Source: Halomonas meridiana
Lineage (GTDB): Bacteria > Pseudomonadota > Gammaproteobacteria > Pseudomonadales > Halomonadaceae
NCBI RefSeq assembly: GCF_009846525.1
Contig: NZ_CP024621.1
Span: forward strand, 1,178,001-1,242,000
Direction: 5' to 3'
DNA length: 64,000 bases
Shown piece by piece: positions 9,460-18,028 of the stretch; positions within the stretch are counted from its first letter, which is position 1, and each line of letters begins with the position of its first letter. The notes under the pieces are model-generated. The model saw nothing but the letters and a program-made list of their open reading frames with translations, had not been told where the DNA came from and did no database searches. Made by a program: the position numbers and the translations under genes.

Positions 9460-10785
9460 TTACCAGCCAATGGCGTTTGGTAGCCACGTGGCAATGCTTG
9501 GAAAGATAAACACCAGCGCCACGGCTAAAAACTGTAGCCCGATAAACGGCAGCGCCCCTTTATAGATATCCAGGGTGGAGACTTCTTTAGGCGCCACGCC
9601 TTTCAAGAAAAACAGCGACCAGCCAAACGGTGGGGTTAGAAACGACGTTTGTAGCACCAGTCCCACCAAAATGCCTAGCCACACCATATCCACGCCCATC
9701 TGTACGAAGAAGGGTAAAAAGAGCGGCAGGGCGATATAGCTAATCTCAATCCACTCCAGGAAAAAGCCAAGTACAAACATCAGCAGCAGCATGAACAGCA
9801 GGGCGCTGACTTCTCCACCGGGCACCCACTCAAACATCCGTGCGACCAAGTGCTCGCCGCCCAAGCCCCGGAACGCGAGGCCGAACACCTGAGCGCTGAT
9901 CAAAATAAAGAACACCATGGCGGAGATCACCAAGGTGGCTTTGGCCACTTCGCTCAACAGCGATACGGTTAAGCGTCCAGAGCAGGCAACAAACACCAGC
10001 GCCCCCAGCGCGCCCATCGCGGCGGCTTCGGTTGGGGCGGCAATACCGCCAATGATGGAGCCCAAGACCGCAAACACCAGCCCTACCGGTGGGCCGACCA
10101 CGGTGACCACTTTATACAGCAGCCGTTTCTTGCTGAGCTGGGCACGCTCTTCAGCGGGAATGGGTGGCATCATGCCAGGGTAGAGTTGGGCCACCACTAA
10201 GATGGCCACGATGTAGATGCCTGCCAGCGCCAAGCCAGGCACCATCGCGGCGGCAAACATGGTGCCTACGGATTCGCCGAGGATTTCTGCTAAGAGAATC
10301 AGTACCAAACTAGGTGGGATAATTTGCCCCAGCGTACCTGATGCGCAGATCATGCCGGTGGCCAAAGTTTTGGGATAGCCCCGGCGCAGCAGGGTGGGCA
10401 GGGTGAGCAGGCCAAGTGTGACGATGGTGGCCCCCACGATACCGGTGGCGGCTCCCAGCAGCACACCCACAAAAATAATCGCCACGCCCATACCGCCGGA
10501 AATCCCGCCGAACAGGTGGCCAATCACATCGATTAACTCTTCGGCCAGTTTCGACTTCTCTAGCATGACCCCCATAAATACGAAAAGCGGTATCGCCATA
10601 AAGGTGTAGTTCGTCACTACCCCATAAATGCGTGACGGCAACAGGTTGAACAGCATTGGGCCAAAGCCCAAATAGCCAAACACAAAGGCGGTGACGGCAA
10701 TGCTGATGGCCACCGGTATACCAATGATCAGCAATACAAAAAAAGCGGCGATCATGCCGATCGCGAGCCACTCATTAGGAGACAT
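9460..10785 (-). CDS. dctM: TRAP transporter large permease DctM
   Basis: Large membrane subunit of a tripartite ATP-independent periplasmic transporter, driving uptake with the sodium gradient. 441 residues, almost entirely hydrophobic, with about 12 predicted segments. The N-terminal helices (MIAAFFVLLIIGIPVAI), the GGISGGMGVAIIFVGVLLGA segment and the IIPPSLVLILLAEILGES segment are typical of DctM. It begins 3 bp after the small permease stop, so the two are translated from one message. Substrate is not determined by this subunit. Confidence 0.92.
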   Translation of the reverse strand: MSPNEWLAIGMIAAFFVLLIIGIPVAISIAVTAFVFGYLGFGPMLFNLLPSRIYGVVTNYTFMAIPLFVFMGVMLEKSKLAEELIDVIGHLFGGISGGMGVAIIFVGVLLGAATGIVGATIVTLGLLTLPTLLRRGYPKTLATGMICASGTLGQIIPPSLVLILLAEILGESVGTMFAAAMVPGLALAGIYIVAILVVAQLYPGMMPPIPAEERAQLSKKRLLYKVVTVVGPPVGLVFAVLGSIIGGIAAPTEAAAMGALGALVFVACSGRLTVSLLSEVAKATLVISAMVFFILISAQVFGLAFRGLGGEHLVARMFEWVPGGEVSALLFMLLLMFVLGFFLEWIEISYIALPLFLPFFVQMGVDMVWLGILVGLVLQTSFLTPPFGWSLFFLKGVAPKEVSTLDIYKGALPFIGLQFLAVALVFIFPSIATWLPNAIGW

Positions 10786-10788
10786 GCG

Positions 10789-11298
10789 TTATTCACCTCG
10801 GCTTGGAAGGGCAAACCCTTGGCGCAGCGCGTGGGCCAAGCCCTGCATTGCCAGTAAGAGAAAGCCAAAGGGGATCAGGGCTTTGAGCACCCAGCGAAGC
10901 GGCAGGCCGCCAGGGTTGGGGGACGCCTCGCTACGTAGGTAGGACTGCTCGACCCAAGGCAGCGTAAGCCAAGCGATATACAGCCCCATGGCGAGCAGCA
11001 GCAGGCCGCCAATCACTTCAATTACCCGCTGGAGCGCCACTGGGAAGCGTTCATAAAACACGTCGACCCGCACCTGTTCGCCCATAAACAGCAGATACGA
11101 CATACCAAATAGAGCAATGGGGGAGATTAAGTGCCACTGCAGCTCTTGTAGCCATACGGCACCAATGCTGAATAGGTAGCGCATCACCACATCGCCCGCA
11201 ACCAGAGCCACTAATACCACGCAGGTCCAAGCGGCGATCCAGCCAAACAGCCGGACCACCGCTTCGATCCCGTGGACAACACGTTCCACGGCTTGCAT
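10789..11298 (-). CDS. dctQ: TRAP transporter small permease DctQ
   Basis: 169-residue small membrane subunit that partners DctM. Four hydrophobic segments are visible (about residues 16-38, 53-70, 89-110 and 133-150), the usual DctQ layout, with the family-typical W-L-Q-E-L-Q-W in the second segment. It follows the binding-protein gene with a gap of about 1 bp and precedes dctM with 3 bp, so the three form one operon. Confidence 0.88.
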   Translation of the reverse strand: MQAVERVVHGIEAVVRLFGWIAAWTCVVLVALVAGDVVMRYLFSIGAVWLQELQWHLISPIALFGMSYLLFMGEQVRVDVFYERFPVALQRVIEVIGGLLLLAMGLYIAWLTLPWVEQSYLRSEASPNPGGLPLRWVLKALIPFGFLLLAMQGLAHALRQGFALPSRGE

Positions 11299-11299
11299 A

Positions 11300-12403
11300 T
11301 CACACCCCGATAATGTCGTTTAACCAGGCACGTTCGCTGGCACCTGCCCAGCGGTCATGGTTGGCCTTAAAGGCCATGTAGCTGTCGTGTACTTTGCGCA
11401 CTAGCGGGTCGGCGTTGGCTTCGGTGGCGAGCGTATCCATAGTGGCTTCGCGCAGGGCGTTCACTACGGGTTCCGGCAGCATGCTAGCGGTCACGCCGTG
11501 GGTATCAACAAGGTCGGTCATTGCTTCGCCGTTCACCGCTTCTGACCACGTCACGCTTTCCAGGCAGGCTGCCATACAGGCGCTCTTCACGATCATCTTC
11601 AGGTCATCAGGCAGTTCGTCCCAGTGCTGCTTGGAAATCAGCAGTTCACCGGTGGTGGAAGGTTCGTGCCAGCCAGTGGTGTGGTAGAACTTGGCCGCAT
11701 TTTGCAGCCCCATGCGGCGGTCTTGGTAAGGGCCAACGAATTCAGCGGCGTCAATCACGCCACGCTCCAGGGCTGGGAAAATTTCACCGCCGGGCAGTAC
11801 GCGGGCATCGACACCCAGGGCTGAGTACACCTTGCCTGCCAGGCCAGGTACGCGCATGCGTAGGCCGTTCAATTGGCCGATGTCTTCAATCGGCTCACGG
11901 AACCAGCCGGTCATCTGCACGCCGGTGTTGTTGAGCGGCAGGGCGATCATGCCGTAGGGCGCATAGACTTCTTCCCACAGTTCTAAACCGCCGCCGTGGT
12001 AGAGCCAAGCCATGTGGCCCATAAAGCTCATGCCGAAGGGCACGGTGGTGAAGTACTGGGCAGCGAACGTGGTTCCCGACCAGAAGTAACTGTTGGCCGC
12101 ATTCATTTGAATGGTGCCGCTTTGTACGGCTTCGAAGCCTTCCAGGGCAGGAATCAGTTCGCCCGCGGAAAAGTGTTGAATGTTCAAGCGCCCGCCAGAC
12201 ATGGCATTGATTTTGGCGATCACATCGGTGGGGCTGCCGGGACCTTCGACATAGAAGGGCGAGCCGGGGCTGTAGGCGTTGGTCATGCGCCAGTTGAAGC
12301 GCTCGGCGGATTGAGCGGTGGCCACGCTGGGTGCGCCAAGCACCAAGCCAGCCGTGGAGGTCAATGCAGCGGTGGTAAGAAACTTGCGTCGGGTAAAGGA
12401 CAT
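11300..12403 (-). CDS. dctP: TRAP transporter substrate-binding protein DctP, TakP-like
   Basis: Periplasmic solute receptor of the TRAP system, 367 residues from the ATG at 12403. The start was chosen because GAGGTG lies 7 nt upstream and because it places a Tat-type signal, TRRKFLTTAALTSTAG, at the N-terminus; a longer frame to 12451 lacks both. The body (NWRMTNAYSPGSPFY, GGRLNIQHFSAGELIPALEG, GLRMRVPGLAGKVYSALG, LERGVIDAAEFVGPY) resembles TakP-like receptors that bind small 2-oxo/monocarboxylic acids, with the conserved Arg in RMRVPG as carboxylate ligand. The ligand is inferred. It is first in the operon with dctQ, dctM and the gamma-glutamyltransferase. Confidence 0.9.
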   Translation of the reverse strand: MSFTRRKFLTTAALTSTAGLVLGAPSVATAQSAERFNWRMTNAYSPGSPFYVEGPGSPTDVIAKINAMSGGRLNIQHFSAGELIPALEGFEAVQSGTIQMNAANSYFWSGTTFAAQYFTTVPFGMSFMGHMAWLYHGGGLELWEEVYAPYGMIALPLNNTGVQMTGWFREPIEDIGQLNGLRMRVPGLAGKVYSALGVDARVLPGGEIFPALERGVIDAAEFVGPYQDRRMGLQNAAKFYHTTGWHEPSTTGELLISKQHWDELPDDLKMIVKSACMAACLESVTWSEAVNGEAMTDLVDTHGVTASMLPEPVVNALREATMDTLATEANADPLVRKVHDSYMAFKANHDRWAGASERAWLNDIIGV

Positions 12404-12705
12404 TGGGCACCTCAAGCCGTCTGGAGAAACGAGAGTTAGCGGATCAGTCACGTCGTTCGTTCACTAAAGGCGTTGCAAGGGGTGTGCCAAAAAATCGATT
12501 TTATTTTAAATGAAAGATTTTTGCCGGTTTGTCGTTACTTTGCCATGGGAAGGCTGGGCTACTACTGGTGCACGAAGAAGGGAAATGCACCGCGATGATG
12601 CGGAAACGAGGCGTATCCTCCTTGATAAGCACTACGATTGCGCAGTCGCTGCGTGGGGTGGTCACCTCTCATGATTCGTTAATTAATGTTTTGATATCAG
12701 AGTGC

Positions 12706-12735
12706 TTGACACTCACCCCCTGCTCTGAGTAATAT
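12706..12735 (+). promoter_or_regulatory. Strong promoter of the tRNA-Glu/Gly array
   Basis: TTGACA (12706-12711), 18 bp, TAATAT (12730-12735), followed by a GC-rich discriminator (ACGCGCC) as in stringently controlled stable-RNA promoters. The first tRNA starts 28 bp downstream of the -10. The preceding 250 bases (12452-12705) hold no gene that can be supported. Confidence 0.8.
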
Positions 12736-12763
12736 ACGCGCCACCTCGACGAGGCAATGAAAC

Positions 12764-12839
12764 GTCCCATTCGTCTAGTGGTCTAGGACACCGCCCTTTC
12801 ACGGCGGGAACAGGGGTTCGAACCCCCTATGGGACGCCA
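12764..12839 (+). tRNA. tRNA-Glu(TTC) copy 1
   Basis: 76 nt including encoded CCA. Acceptor GTCCCAT pairs with ATGGGAC; anticodon stem CCGCC/GGCGG with loop CTTTCAC gives anticodon TTC. First unit of the array. Confidence 0.97.
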
Positions 12840-12864
12840 ATTAAGTCGTTAAGGTATCGGAGTT

Positions 12865-12939
12865 GCGGGAATAGCTCAGTGGTAGAGCATCGCCTTGCCA
12901 AGGCGAGGGTCAAGAGTTCGAATCTCTTTTCCCGCTCCA
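12865..12939 (+). tRNA. tRNA-Gly(GCC) copy 1
   Basis: 75 nt with encoded CCA. Acceptor GCGGGAA/TTCCCGC, anticodon loop TTGCCAA. It differs from copies 2 and 3 by A instead of G at the base of the T stem (position 49), which gives an A-T pair where the others have G-T. Confidence 0.97.
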
Positions 12940-12943
12940 GCAC

Positions 12944-13019
12944 GTCCCATTCGTCTAGTGGTCTAGGACACCGCCCTTTCACGGCGGGAACAGGGGTTCG
13001 AACCCCCTATGGGACGCCA
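12944..13019 (+). tRNA. tRNA-Glu(TTC) copy 2
   Basis: Identical to copy 1 over the 76 nt as read. Only 4 nt separate it from the CCA of the preceding tRNA-Gly. Confidence 0.97.
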
Positions 13020-13061
13020 ATCCGATGGCAAAAATGCTTGTGTAGTGAGACAGCTTGTTTA

Positions 13062-13136
13062 GCGGGAATAGCTCAGTGGTAGAGCATCGCCTTGCCAAGG
13101 CGAGGGTCGAGAGTTCGAATCTCTTTTCCCGCTCCA
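13062..13136 (+). tRNA. tRNA-Gly(GCC) copy 2
   Basis: 75 nt with encoded CCA; identical to copy 3. The spacer after copy 2 of tRNA-Glu is 42 nt and differs from the other Glu-Gly spacers. Confidence 0.97.
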
Positions 13137-13140
13137 GCAC

Positions 13141-13216
13141 GTCCCATTCGTCTAGTGGTCTAGGACACCGCCCTTTCACGGCGGGAACAGGGGTTCGAAC
13201 CCCCTATGGGACGCCA
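13141..13216 (+). tRNA. tRNA-Glu(TTC) copy 3
   Basis: 76 nt, same sequence as copies 1 and 2; preceded by the same 4-nt spacer (GCAC). Confidence 0.97.
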
Positions 13217-13247
13217 CTCACTCTTAAGCGTGTAGCATGTTTGCATT

Positions 13248-13322
13248 GCGGGAATAGCTCAGTGGTAGAGCATCGCCTTGCCAAGGCGAGGGTCGAGAGT
13301 TCGAATCTCTTTTCCCGCTCCA
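13248..13322 (+). tRNA. tRNA-Gly(GCC) copy 3
   Basis: 75 nt with encoded CCA; last unit of the array. Confidence 0.97.
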
Positions 13323-13372
13323 TGCAAACTCCTTCCTGTTTTTTTATATCTCCCTAGACGATTTTTTTGATA

Positions 13373-13393
13373 CCGCCTCGAAGCGGCGTTTTT
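13373..13393 (+). terminator. Possible terminator of the tRNA array
   Basis: Short stem (CCGC/GCGG or alternatively CGCC/GGCG) followed by TTTTT, 50 nt past the last tRNA. The stem is only 4 bp, so this is a weak call. Confidence 0.4.
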
Positions 13394-13475
13394 GTGTGCC
13401 CGTGATTTGCGTCAAGCGATGCGGATGGTAGATGGCAGGTGCGTGCCCAGGCCAACGGCCTGGGCAGCCGGCGGG

Positions 13476-15104
13476 TCAATCCACCAACGTGAAGTGGCCG
13501 ACGACGCTGTTGAGCGATTGGGAGCGCTGCTTCAGGTCGTGGGCAGATGTGGCGGTCTGCTGCACCATGGCGGCGTTGTCCTGCGTGGCCTGATCCAACT
13601 GAGCAATGGCGACGTTGATCTGCTCGATACCGCGCGTTTGTTCATGGGTGGCGGCAGTGATGTCAGTGAATAGGTCGTTGACCCGCTGTATGCGCTGATC
13701 GATATCCTGCATGCGCTGTTTAGCGGTATCTACTAAGGTAGCGCCGTTGCTGACCTGGGCGTTGGACGTATGGATCAAGCCTTTGATCTCATGAGCCGCG
13801 TTGGCCGAGCGGTTGGCTAGCTGGCGCACTTCACCGGCCACCACCGCGAAACCGCGGCCATGTTCACCCGCCCGGGCGGCCTCGACAGAGGCGTTGAGGG
13901 CCAGAATGTTGGTCTGAAACGCGATGCTGTCGATCAGCGTGACGATCTCGGTGATTTTGTCCGCTTCGGCCGTGATCTCTTTCATGGACGCCACGGCGTC
14001 GCCGATGGCTTTCTGACCCGCTTGAGATGTTTCACCTGCGCTGCGCACCAGCTCTTTGGCTTGTTCCACGCTGTCGGCCGTTTGACGGACGGTAGCGGTC
14101 ACTTCTTCCATGCTGGAAGACGTTTGCTGTAACGCAGCAGCCTGCTGTTCGGTTCGCGATGACAGTTCCTGGTTGCCCGCAGCGATATCGCCCGCGTTAT
14201 GATCCACAGCGGTGCTGGTGGAGTGAATCTCTTGCATCGCATCGCGCAGCTTGTCGCGCATTTGTCGAATGTCATACAGCAGGCTGCTCGTGTCGTTGGG
14301 GTGAAGCGTTACGGGGGCAGTCAAGTCGCCCTGGGCGATGCGCGATACCACACCCGCAGCGTAGCGTGGCTCTCCGCCCAGCCGGCGCAGAATGAGTGAG
14401 ATCATGCCCCAAAAGGCCAGCGTGACCAGCGCGCCTGCCACGATGCCGACCAAGATGCTTTTGACGAGCTGGCGCATGATGGTGCTACTGACGTCACCCA
14501 CGAAGACGCCGCTTGCCACGTAGACATCCCACGGCGTAAAGGCGGCTGAGTAAGCGCGCACTTTGGGCTTGGCGTCGCCCCCACGAGCAAAGTTGGAGAA
14601 GTACTCGGTAAAGCCACTGCCGGTTTGCTGCGTATTATCCAGAATGGTTTGGAAGATCAGCGTCCCCTCGGGGTCTTTGACTTGCGAAATGTCCTCTCCT
14701 ACGTCACGGCTTGGGTGAGCAAGCATGCGCAGGCTGCCGTTGAACGCGAACAGGTAGTTGTCCTCTTCGCCGAAGCGCACGTCGCGTAGGGTGTTGAAGG
14801 CTTGTCGCTGCGCTTCTGGCATGGAGAGCTGGCCCTGTTCGGCAAGCTGATGGTAATGCTCCAGCGTAGACACGGCGATATCCACGGCGGTGACCATGCG
14901 CTGCTCGCGTTCGGCGTAAAGTAGCGCGCGACTTTGAAACGCGTTGATCGCAATCATGACGGCCAGAATCAGCCATAAAATGGCGACGCCCAGCAGACGC
15001 TGGCGACGCAGCGGTAGGGCGGCCAGCCCTTTTTGTGCGGAGACAGTCGACCCTGATGACGGGTGAGTGTTAGCGACGGGTGACGACGTAATGGCGGTGC
15101 TCAT
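13476..15104 (-). CDS. Methyl-accepting chemotaxis protein with single Cache domain
   Basis: Membrane chemoreceptor, 542 residues. A short cytoplasmic N-terminus is followed by TM1 (about residues 38-54), a periplasmic sCache_2-type sensor (the segments GEEDNYLFAFNGSLRMLAHP and FTPWDVYVASGVFVGDV are typical), TM2 (about 215-238), a HAMP linker with RIAQGDLTAPV, and the signalling hairpin whose tip reads QTNILALNASVEAARAGE near residue 400. No C-terminal CheR/CheB-binding pentapeptide is present. The ligand is unknown; sCache_2 receptors often sense small carboxylates. The gene is alone; the 275-bp region upstream contains a perfect 7-bp inverted repeat, CTAATAC-N4-GTATTAG, at 15177-15194. Confidence 0.93.
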   Translation of the reverse strand: MSTAITSSPVANTHPSSGSTVSAQKGLAALPLRRQRLLGVAILWLILAVMIAINAFQSRALLYAEREQRMVTAVDIAVSTLEHYHQLAEQGQLSMPEAQRQAFNTLRDVRFGEEDNYLFAFNGSLRMLAHPSRDVGEDISQVKDPEGTLIFQTILDNTQQTGSGFTEYFSNFARGGDAKPKVRAYSAAFTPWDVYVASGVFVGDVSSTIMRQLVKSILVGIVAGALVTLAFWGMISLILRRLGGEPRYAAGVVSRIAQGDLTAPVTLHPNDTSSLLYDIRQMRDKLRDAMQEIHSTSTAVDHNAGDIAAGNQELSSRTEQQAAALQQTSSSMEEVTATVRQTADSVEQAKELVRSAGETSQAGQKAIGDAVASMKEITAEADKITEIVTLIDSIAFQTNILALNASVEAARAGEHGRGFAVVAGEVRQLANRSANAAHEIKGLIHTSNAQVSNGATLVDTAKQRMQDIDQRIQRVNDLFTDITAATHEQTRGIEQINVAIAQLDQATQDNAAMVQQTATSAHDLKQRSQSLNSVVGHFTLVD

Positions 15105-15379
15105 TATCGGTTAGGCTCGCTTATATGGTCAGTATGTTCCCTTGAAGTGCCGCTGCCTGGGCAGGCGGGCACTAGGCTAATACTAAAGTATTAGTCGAGG
15201 CGCTACCGCAGCAATAGCGTGGCAAAGTGTCACCTAATGTAGTGCTAAATAGAGAAAAATCAGGGGCATGGAAGTGGTGGTTCAGAGGTTATAAGCCGCA
15301 AACTTGAAAAAACATATGCATGCCCCGATATCCTCTCTTCTATCTCTTTTTGCTCCCCACTTGCTGACAGGACATGTTC

Positions 15380-16342
15380 ATGGCCGAACCGGCATTGTCG
15401 ATCCGTGGCCTTACCAAGATGTATGGCAACGGTTTTCAAGCGTTAAAAGGTATCGATTTAGACGTCCAGCAGGGCGATTTTTTTGCGCTGCTGGGTCCCA
15501 ATGGGGCGGGAAAGTCCACCACTCTGGGTGTGGTGTGCTCGCTAGTGCAGAAAACGGCGGGCAAGGTGTCGATTTTTGGGATCGACATCGACAAAGACTT
15601 CGCCAAAGCGAAATATCAGCTTGGCGTGGTGCCCCAGGAGTTCAACTTCAACCAGTTCGAAAAGGTGCTGGATATCGTACTGGCCCAGGCGGGCTATTAC
15701 GGCATGAAGCGCAGCGAAGCGCTGCCTCGCGCCAAGCAGCTCTTGACTGACTTAGGGCTATGGGAGAAGCGAAACGGCAGCGCGCGGATGCTCTCGGGTG
15801 GCATGAAGCGCCGCCTGATGATTGCGCGTGCCTTGATGCACCGCCCCAAACTGCTGATCCTCGACGAGCCTACCGCCGGGGTCGATATCGAGCTTCGCCG
15901 CAGCATGTGGGAGTACATGCGGCGTATCAATCGTGATGAGGGGACGACAATCATCCTCACCACGCACTACCTCGAAGAAGCCGAGAGCTTGTGTCGTAAT
16001 ATCGCGATCATCAATCACGGTGAGATCGTGCGAAATACGAGCGTGCGCGAGCTGCTGGCAGAGCTGGATACCGAAACCTTCCTGCTGGATCTGGCCGAGC
16101 CGGTAGAACAAGTGCCCACCCTCGAAGGCTTCGAACTGCAGCAAATCGAGCCCTCTCAGCTGGCGCTGGTGATTCACCGTGGCCAGCAGTTGAACGATGT
16201 GTTCAGTGCGTTAAGCGCGCAGGGCATTCAGGTGGTATCCATGCGTAACCGCGCCAACCGCTTAGAGGAGATGTTTGTTTCCATGGTAGAGAGCAGTCAG
16301 CAGGCCATCGACCAGCGTGAAAAGCAGGAGGCCCGCGCATGA
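15380..16342 (+). CDS. ABC-2 type transporter ATP-binding protein (YadG-like)
   Basis: 320-residue ATPase subunit of an exporter. Walker A is GPNGAGKSTT near residue 40, the signature is LSGGMKRRLMIARAL near 138, and Walker B is LLILDEPTAGVD near 160, followed by the H-loop in ILTTHYLEEAE. A roughly 90-residue C-terminal extension follows, as in YadG/DrrA-type proteins. AGGA lies 7 nt before the ATG at 15380, favoured over the ATG at 15374. The stop overlaps the permease start (ATGA), so the two are translationally coupled. Substrate unknown. Confidence 0.9.
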   Translation: MAEPALSIRGLTKMYGNGFQALKGIDLDVQQGDFFALLGPNGAGKSTTLGVVCSLVQKTAGKVSIFGIDIDKDFAKAKYQLGVVPQEFNFNQFEKVLDIVLAQAGYYGMKRSEALPRAKQLLTDLGLWEKRNGSARMLSGGMKRRLMIARALMHRPKLLILDEPTAGVDIELRRSMWEYMRRINRDEGTTIILTTHYLEEAESLCRNIAIINHGEIVRNTSVRELLAELDTETFLLDLAEPVEQVPTLEGFELQQIEPSQLALVIHRGQQLNDVFSALSAQGIQVVSMRNRANRLEEMFVSMVESSQQAIDQREKQEARA

Positions 16343-17112
16343 ATGCAATGCAAACCCTCGTGGCTTTATGGACGCTAGTGCTCAAAGAGGTCAAGCGCTT
16401 CACCCGTATCTGGCCGCAAACCCTGCTGCCGCCCTCCATCACCATGGCCATGTACTTCATCATTTTTGGCAACCTGATTGGGTCGCGTATTGGTGATATG
16501 GACGGCTTCAGCTACATGGACTTTATCGTGCCAGGGCTGATCATGATGTCGGTGATCACCAACAGCTACTCCAACGTGGCGTCCAGCTTCTTCTCCAACA
16601 AATTCCAGCGCTCCATTGAAGAGATGATGGTGTCACCCATGCCCAATGGCGTGATCCTTTCCGGGTTTATTCTGGGCGGCATGGCACGTGGCCTGGGCGT
16701 GGGGCTGATCGTGACGCTGGTATCGCTGTTTTTCACTCGCTTAACGGTCGAGCATCCGCTGCTCACGGTGTTGGTGGTGGTGCTCACCTCGGCGCTATTC
16801 TCCATTGGCGGCTTTATCAACGCCCTGTTGGCGAACAAGTTTGATGATATCTCCATCGTGCCGACGTTTATTCTGACGCCGCTCACCTATTTAGGCGGGG
16901 TGTTCTACTCGATTTCGATGCTGCCGGATTTCTGGCAGGGCGTCTCGATGCTCAACCCGATTCTGTATATGGTGAACGTCTTCCGCTACGGTTTTCTGGG
17001 CGTTTCCGATATTCCGGTAGGCTGGGCGCTGGCCGCCATTTTTGCCTTTATTATTGTCCTGTTCATGGTCGCGCTGACCATGCTAGAGCGCGGTAAAGGC
17101 ATTCGCAGCTAA
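16339..17112 (+). CDS. ABC-2 type transporter permease (YadH-like)
   Basis: 257 residues with six hydrophobic segments, the ABC2_membrane architecture. The segments RIWPQTLLPPSITMAMYFII, IEEMMVSPMPNGVILSGFIL and PLTYLGGVFYSISMLPDFW are typical of the YadH/NodJ family. It overlaps the ATPase gene by 4 bp and forms the transporter with it. Exported substrate cannot be told from sequence. Confidence 0.9.
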   Translation: MNAMQTLVALWTLVLKEVKRFTRIWPQTLLPPSITMAMYFIIFGNLIGSRIGDMDGFSYMDFIVPGLIMMSVITNSYSNVASSFFSNKFQRSIEEMMVSPMPNGVILSGFILGGMARGLGVGLIVTLVSLFFTRLTVEHPLLTVLVVVLTSALFSIGGFINALLANKFDDISIVPTFILTPLTYLGGVFYSISMLPDFWQGVSMLNPILYMVNVFRYGFLGVSDIPVGWALAAIFAFIIVLFMVALTMLERGKGIRS

Positions 17113-17166
17113 TTCACGGCCTGACTGCAATGCCCTTATTGAACTAGCACGACTGAGAGAGTTTCC

Positions 17167-18000
17167 ATGGCACATCGCCCCGACACTTTAGAACACGCGC
17201 CCCTGGGGCGCGATTCCGTTTACCCAGAGCAGTACGATGCGGGGTTGTTGTATCCGATTCCCCGTGCTGCCAACCGCGCGCCGCTTGGTATTGAAGAGGG
17301 CGCGCTGCCGTTTGTCGGCGAAGACGAGTGGCACGCGTTCGAGGTCTCTTGGCTCAACGCGCGTGGCAAACCCATCGTTGCGGTGGCGCGGTTTCGCTTG
17401 CCCGCCAGCTCGCCTCATCTCATCGAGTCCAAATCCTGGAAACTCTACCTCAACAGCCTCAACCAAACGCGCTTTGCCAGCCAAGCCGAGGTGGAGAAGA
17501 CGTTGGTACACGACCTGAGCCGCGCTGCCGGTGCCAGCGTTAGCGTCGAGTTGCTGGGCGTTGATGACAGTGAACTGGCGCCCAAGCGCCTGCCAGGGGA
17601 GTGCTTAGACGACCTGGATATTGAGGTGAGCGACTACACGCCAAGTGCCACGCACCTTGCTACCCGTGATGAGATCGTCGAAGAGACCCTGCATTCGCAT
17701 CTGCTAAAATCTAACTGCCCGGTGACCGGTCAGCCGGATTGGGGAAGCGTTTTGATTCGCTATAAAGGCCCCAAGCTCGACCGAGAAGGGCTACTGCGCT
17801 ACCTGATTGGCTACCGGCAGCACCAGGATTTTCACGAGCACTGCGTCGAGCATATCTTCACTGATTTAATGCAGCAGGCGAAGCCGGAAGAGTTGCTGGT
17901 GTTGGCGCGCTACGTGCGTCGTGGCGGCTTGGACATCAGCCCGTGGCGTGCCACACCGGGTTTGGCACCCCCTAGCCCGCTGCGCCTGGCGCGCCAGTAA
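17167..18000 (+). CDS. queF: NADPH-dependent 7-cyano-7-deazaguanine reductase QueF
   Basis: Reduces preQ0 to preQ1 in queuosine tRNA modification. 277 residues, the long (YqcD-like two-domain) QueF form. The QueF motif is in IESKSWKLYLNSLNQTRF near residue 86, and the catalytic cysteine is in LLKSNCPVTGQPDWGSV near residue 185. The downstream FHEHCVEHIF holds the conserved Glu and His. Cytoplasmic. The ATG follows a weak GAGAG site. It stands between the ABC transporter and a nitroreductase on the same strand. Confidence 0.95.
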   Translation: MAHRPDTLEHAPLGRDSVYPEQYDAGLLYPIPRAANRAPLGIEEGALPFVGEDEWHAFEVSWLNARGKPIVAVARFRLPASSPHLIESKSWKLYLNSLNQTRFASQAEVEKTLVHDLSRAAGASVSVELLGVDDSELAPKRLPGECLDDLDIEVSDYTPSATHLATRDEIVEETLHSHLLKSNCPVTGQPDWGSVLIRYKGPKLDREGLLRYLIGYRQHQDFHEHCVEHIFTDLMQQAKPEELLVLARYVRRGGLDISPWRATPGLAPPSPLRLARQ

Positions 18001-18028
18001 CGCTCACCCTAACGGATAAGGAGTCACC

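Noticed and set aside
11895..12410. Long minus-strand frame inside dctP
   Set aside because: Arg/His-rich shadow translation of the GC-rich dctP gene; the same applies to the other long frames opposite or within known genes.
15177..15194. Inverted repeat upstream of the chemoreceptor as a terminator
   Set aside because: Only 7 bp, A/T-rich, no T-run on either side; may be a protein site but nothing supports a specific role.
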